From Winogradskyella marincola (GTDB taxonomy: Bacteria > Bacteroidota > Bacteroidia > Flavobacteriales > Flavobacteriaceae): a stretch of 64,000 nucleotides of DNA. The position numbers were made by a program, and so were the translations under genes. Below the pieces are notes generated by a model. That model saw only the letters and a list, made by a program, of their open reading frames with translations, was not told the origin of the DNA and made no database searches. The stretch is from contig NZ_JARSBN010000002.1 of NCBI RefSeq assembly GCF_029624125.1, forward strand, positions 372,001 through 436,000. Reading direction: 5' to 3'. Positions 61,077 through 64,000 of this stretch are shown here, piece by piece; position 1 is the first letter of the stretch; every line of letters begins with the position of its first letter.

Positions 61077-61084
61077 CAAAAGTA
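61077..61084 (-). promoter_or_regulatory. Putative -7 box TACTTTTG four bases before rbfA ATG
   Basis: TAnnTTTG match followed by CACT and the ATG at 61072, the same spacing as at holB and folB. Confidence 0.5.
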
Positions 61085-61179
61085 GAGTATATTTAAAGAT
61101 TATGGTATTTTTATATAGCAAAAATGATAGTTTGTACACAAAGGAATTCATTTCTTTGACAAAAATTTAATTTAATAGA

Positions 61180-61584
61180 ATGAAAAAAATCGAACATATT
61201 GGCATTGCGGTAAAAGATATAGATGCTTCAAATCATCTTTTTGCTTCATTATTTGGAAAAGAGCATTATAAGATTGAAGATGTAGAAAGTGAAGGTGTAA
61301 AAACATCTTTTTTTGAGTGTGGACCAAACAAGATAGAATTATTACAAGCTACGAATGAGAATAGTCCAATAGCAAAATTTATAGAAAAGAAAGGCGAAGG
61401 CATTCATCATATTGCGTTTGCTGTTGATGATATTGAAAACGAAATAGCCAGATTAACAGAAGAGGGTTTTAAGATGATTCACGAAAAACCAAAAAAGGGA
61501 GCAGACAATAAATTGATAGCTTTTTTACACCCAAAATCAACAAATGGTGTATTAATAGAGTTATGTCAAGACATTAAGGAATAA
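61180..61584 (+). CDS. mce: methylmalonyl-CoA epimerase
   Basis: Interconverts (S)- and (R)-methylmalonyl-CoA, a vicinal-oxygen-chelate fold metalloenzyme. 134 residues, normal. N-terminal MKKIEHIGIAVKDID (metal ligand His), EGIHHIAFAVDDIE (second His) and GVLIELCQ (Glu) supply the metal ligands of the family. It serves propionyl-CoA/odd-chain and branched-chain metabolism. The mutase genes are not in the window. ATG at 61180 fits the family N-terminus. Confidence 0.94.
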   Translation: MKKIEHIGIAVKDIDASNHLFASLFGKEHYKIEDVESEGVKTSFFECGPNKIELLQATNENSPIAKFIEKKGEGIHHIAFAVDDIENEIARLTEEGFKMIHEKPKKGADNKLIAFLHPKSTNGVLIELCQDIKE

Positions 61585-61589
61585 TTTTC

Positions 61590-61620
61590 TTGTAGAGTTT
61601 TAAAATATGTAGTAATATTG
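61590..61620 (+). promoter_or_regulatory. Promoter of tRNA(CAU), TTG-N20-TAATATTG
   Basis: TTG at 61590-61592, exactly 20 bases, then TAATATTG (61613-61620), which matches TAnnTTTG except one base. It lies 41 bases before the tRNA 5' end, whose leader contains an inverted repeat ACTCTTTT / AAAAGAGT. Confidence 0.6.
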
Positions 61621-61661
61621 CACACTCTTTTTAAAAGAGTATTGTTAGCAGTATGCTAATG

Positions 61662-61735
61662 GGTCCTATAACTCAGTTGGTTAGAGTATCTGACTCATAA
61701 TCAGAAAGTCCCTGGTTCGAGCCCAGGTGGGACCA
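61662..61735 (+). tRNA. tRNA with CAU anticodon (Met elongator or Ile2)
   Basis: Acceptor GGTCCTA / TGGGACC (one G-T pair), D-arm ACTC...GAGT, anticodon stem TCTGA/TCAGA with loop CTCATAA (anticodon CAU), T-arm CCTGG-TTCGAGC-CCAGG, discriminator A, no encoded CCA. The CAU anticodon does not distinguish elongator Met from lysidine-modified Ile2. Confidence 0.93.
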
Positions 61736-61769
61736 CAAAAAAGCCTCACAGTATTGTGAGGCTTTTTTT
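61736..61769 (+). terminator. Terminator after tRNA(CAU)
   Basis: Perfect stem GCCTCACA / TGTGAGGC (61743-61750, 61755-61762) with GTAT loop, A6 before and T7 after. The following bases to 61921 hold no gene I can see. Confidence 0.9.
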
Positions 61770-61921
61770 GTTGGACTCTCAGTCTTTATTAAAACCTTAT
61801 TATGAAACCATTGCTATTATTTGCTTTCAAGATATAGAGTTTATTCTTTAATAAAATAATGATGTAGTTTATTGATTATCATGTTTTTAAAATGGTTATC
61901 CCTAAGTCATTTTAGACTATA

Positions 61922-63109
61922 TTATAATGACCGTCTTATACCTAATTCTAAACCACGTAATTCTGCTAAACCACGTAAGCGCCCTATAGCAGAATAACCT
62001 GGATTAGTATTCTTTTTTAAATCATCTAACATTTTATGACCATGATCGGGTCTAAACGGCATTCTAATATCCTTACGACCTGCTTCTATACGTTTTTGCT
62101 GTTCTTTAATTAAAGCTTTCATTACGGCATACATATCAACATCACCATTTAAGTGATCCGCTTCGTGAAAATTACCTTCGTTATCACGCTTGGTCGCTCG
62201 CAAATGAATAAAATGAATACGTTCTCCAAGGCGTTCTATCATTCCCGTTAAATCATTATCTACTCTAACTCCAAAAGAACCCGTACAGAAGGTTAATCCG
62301 TTGTTATGTGATGGAACTGCCTCATAGATATCAATAATATCTTGCTCTGTTGAAACCACTCTTGGTAAACCTAAAATTGGGAAAGGAGGATCGTCTGGAT
62401 GAATACACATTAAAATACCAGCTTGTTCTGCAGTAGGTATAATTGCCGATAAAAATGAAAATAGATTCGTTTTTAATTCTTTTGTACCAATGGTGTTATA
62501 GGTTGCTAATATGGCGTTAAATTCTTCTAAGGTGTAGCCTTCTTCGGCACCAGGCAAGCCTGCAATAATATTTCTAATTAAGGTTTTTTGTTCGTCTTCA
62601 GAGGTGTTTTTTAAAAACGAAGCAGCTTGTTCTTTTTGGGTATTAGAATAGTGCTGTTCAGCACCAGGTCTTTTTAATAAATACAATTCAAAAGCAGCAA
62701 AAGAAGCGGCTTCAAACCGTAGAGCAGTAGATCCATCCGAAACTTCGTAATCTAAATTGGTACGCGTCCAATCTAAAACAGGCATAAAATTGTAGCAAAC
62801 GATATCTATACCACAAGACCCTAAATTTAATAAGGTTTGTTTGTAGTTGTCAATATACAATTGGTAATCTCCAGTCTTGGTTTTGATGTTTTCATGAATA
62901 GGTACCGACTCTACAACAGACCACGTGAGCCCATGGTTCTCTATACTTGTTTTTCTTTTATTGATTTCTTCGACTGTCCACACCTCTCCATTTGGAATAT
63001 GGTGCAATGCAGAAACGATTCCTGTAGCTCCTGCTTGTTTTATATCTGATAAAGAAACAGGATCATTTGGTCCGTACCAACGCCATGTTTGTTCTAAATT
63101 TTGTCTCAT
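61922..63109 (-). CDS. uxuA: mannonate dehydratase
   Basis: Dehydrates D-mannonate to 2-keto-3-deoxygluconate in glucuronate catabolism. 395 residues, family length, start at the ATG at 63109 ([20 protein letters not shown]). The longer open frame upstream (to 63154) adds residues that read through the scar of a deleted oxidoreductase gene and is not the true start. Blocks [49 protein letters not shown] and FHLRATKRD are visible, with RPDHGHKM near the end, all UxuA marks including the Mn-site His and Cys. It lies next to a T9SS protein gene, fitting polysaccharide use. Confidence 0.94.
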   Translation of the reverse strand: MRQNLEQTWRWYGPNDPVSLSDIKQAGATGIVSALHHIPNGEVWTVEEINKRKTSIENHGLTWSVVESVPIHENIKTKTGDYQLYIDNYKQTLLNLGSCGIDIVCYNFMPVLDWTRTNLDYEVSDGSTALRFEAASFAAFELYLLKRPGAEQHYSNTQKEQAASFLKNTSEDEQKTLIRNIIAGLPGAEEGYTLEEFNAILATYNTIGTKELKTNLFSFLSAIIPTAEQAGILMCIHPDDPPFPILGLPRVVSTEQDIIDIYEAVPSHNNGLTFCTGSFGVRVDNDLTGMIERLGERIHFIHLRATKRDNEGNFHEADHLNGDVDMYAVMKALIKEQQKRIEAGRKDIRMPFRPDHGHKMLDDLKKNTNPGYSAIGRLRGLAELRGLELGIRRSL

Positions 63110-63119
63110 TTTTTTATTT

Positions 63120-63207
63120 TTAAACACCACTATAGGCAGAAAATCCGCCATCAATTGGTACTACATAAAACTCCACCTGCTCCTGTTAGAACAATTGTTT
63201 TATTCAT
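63120..63207 (-). pseudogene. Deletion scar of an SDR oxidoreductase (probable mannonate/fructuronate oxidoreductase)
   Basis: On the minus strand an ATG at 63207 starts [16 protein letters not shown], a clear SDR N-terminus with the TGxxGxxG-type NAD motif, and then stops at a TGA after 18 codons. A second frame overlapping it, shifted by one base, reads [14 protein letters not shown] and ends with TAA at 63120-63122: the usual C-terminus of SDR enzymes. The two ends of one gene are thus joined with about 700-750 bases of an ordinary 270-residue SDR missing. The position just upstream of uxuA suggests D-mannonate oxidoreductase, the preceding pathway step, but this is inference. Confidence 0.85.
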
Positions 63208-63253
63208 TTTTAAACGATATCGGTTAATGTTATTTGTGTATTTCTTCTTTTAC

Positions 63254-63290
63254 AAAAAAAAGAGATTACCTAAAAAGTAATCTTTAAATA
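63254..63290 (-). terminator. Terminator downstream of the T9SS protein gene
   Basis: Stem AGATTAC / GTAATCT (63263-63269, 63277-63283) followed on the minus strand by T8. It ends the 63313 gene before the SDR scar. A competing GAGATTA / TAATCTC pairing is also possible. Confidence 0.75.
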
Positions 63291-63312
63291 ATCTCTTTAT
63301 GATAATTAAGTT

Positions 63313-64000
63313 CTATTCCTTTATAAATTTTGTACTAATTGTATTACTGCCTACTGTAAGCTTAATAAGGTATAACCCACTTTTTAAGTTTGAAATATTA
63401 ATGGTTGAACTATTCTCTGTAGGTCTAACAACTAGCACTTCTTGCCCTAAAACACTGTAAAATTGTATTATATCTAAAGCGCTATTAGTACTAATATTTA
63501 ATTCTGATTTTGCAGGATTTGGATATAAATTAAATTTAGTTATCTCAAAATTTTCAGTTGATAAAACATCACTACTAGTAGAAAAATAGACATGATCTAT
63601 GTAAAAAATATAAGTTTCAGGTACAACAGAACCAGCATCGCCTGGTGTGCTTTTGACAAAGAATATATTATTAACATCTGTAAAATCAAAGCTTGAATTT
63701 TGAGATGAAATATCTGTAAATGGAATTACCATCGTATGCCAGTTACCATCATAAGAAAAACCATAAGTTGTTGGATCAAAATTAGCTTGTTGCCCAGTGG
63801 CATCTTCAAATCTTATGATTGTGGGTTGTGGACTAGATGATTTCATAGAGAAATGATAGTAACTGTAACTACTTAAATCTTGATTAGGACTCCCAGGATA
63901 GTTAAAATAACCTTGGTAGTTACTGACACCTCCAGTATTACCGACAACCTCAATAACTTGGTTGCCTCCGTCGGTTCCTGAATCTGCAAATGTAGAGTTG
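63313..64000 (-). CDS. T9SS type A secreted protein, N-terminus beyond the window
   Basis: The reading frame is open to base 64000, so only the last 228 residues are visible. They comprise a beta-sandwich domain (starting NSTFADSGTDGGNQVIEVVG and ending YIFYIDHVYF), which resembles a carbohydrate-binding or lectin-like module, then the Por secretion-system C-terminal sorting domain: FNLYPNPAKSELNI, a middle strand, and LKSGLYLIKLTVGSNTISTKFIKE. The protein is thus exported through type IX secretion and probably attached to the surface. The catalytic domain, if any, is outside. Near uxuA, a carbohydrate-degrading function is plausible. The start of the gene cannot be given. Confidence 0.88.
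   Translation of the reverse strand, partial: NSTFADSGTDGGNQVIEVVGNTGGVSNYQGYFNYPGSPNQDLSSYSYYHFSMKSSSPQPTIIRFEDATGQQANFDPTTYGFSYDGNWHTMVIPFTDISSQNSSFDFTDVNNIFFVKSTPGDAGSVVPETYIFYIDHVYFSTSSDVLSTENFEITKFNLYPNPAKSELNISTNSALDIIQFYSVLGQEVLVVRPTENSSTINISNLKSGLYLIKLTVGSNTISTKFIKE

Noticed and set aside
61770..61921. Possible small gene after tRNA(CAU)
   Set aside because: No open frame with a start and plausible composition is visible; nothing further was identified.

Overview
The window is AT-rich DNA from a Bacteroidota chromosome, almost certainly a member of the Flavobacteriaceae; I cannot fix the genus. The evidence is the gene families present: a T9SS type A sorting domain, TonB-dependent receptors with carboxypeptidase-like N-terminal domains, DUF4249, DUF4837, DUF6909-like and DUF4175 proteins, a GlnRS-YqeY fusion and a head-GIN protein. 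Promoters are also of Bacteroidota type (TAnnTTTG at about -7, sometimes with TTG 20-22 bases upstream), and tRNA genes lack an encoded CCA.

Layout. 1-5.4 kb: a surface-polysaccharide operon on the minus strand (DUF6909-like gene, Wzz-like gene, rmlB, rmlA, rmlC, rmlD; rmlD runs off the left edge). 5.4-10.7 kb: GH3-family protein, M23 peptidase, tatA, DUF4837 lipoprotein, LysM transglycosylase. 10.8-16.7 kb: pgk with two overlapping downstream envelope genes of unknown function, and divergent holB. 16.7-21.6 kb: DUF4249 lipoprotein plus TonB receptor, a frame-disrupted LytTR regulator, and an OmpH-like lipoprotein. 21.8-28.8 kb: methyltransferase, mnmG flanked by two perfect parS-like palindromes, ybeY, and a very large DUF4175 protein. 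29-37.3 kb: alkB, gltX, an OMP, an SPFH protein, glnS-yqeY, folB, tRNA-Cys. 37.5-42.1 kb: membrane proteins, a DUF2807 protein, a YbjQ-family protein and rnr. 42.1-42.7 kb: a 624-base gene-free AT-rich region with DnaA-box-like repeats. 42.7-51.9 kb: rpiB, a CDF transporter, a GNAT, a double-OmpA protein, ctpA, rnpA, two lipoprotein peptidases and an MBL hydrolase. 52-61.6 kb: cation/proton antiporter, lepA, a second TonB receptor, dusB, an FtsX-type permease, rbfA, mce. 61.7-64 kb: tRNA(CAU), uxuA behind the deletion scar of an SDR oxidoreductase, and the end of a T9SS-secreted protein.

Most genes are core housekeeping or envelope functions, so this is mainly ordinary chromosome. Many neighbours overlap or abut (rmlD/rmlC, rmlA/rmlB, GH3/M23, pgk and its two followers, ybeY/DUF4175, ctpA/rnpA, rbfA/FtsX), which suggests translational coupling.

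The most notable signals are the parS pair around mnmG together with the repeat-rich rnr-rpiB spacer (possible origin proximity), the deletion scar in front of uxuA, the T9 frameshift in the LytTR gene, four genes whose promoter box lies only 4-5 bases before the ATG (possible leaderless mRNAs), and a family of small intergenic hairpins, several of which end in TGACA. I found no CRISPR array, insertion sequence, rRNA or defence island.
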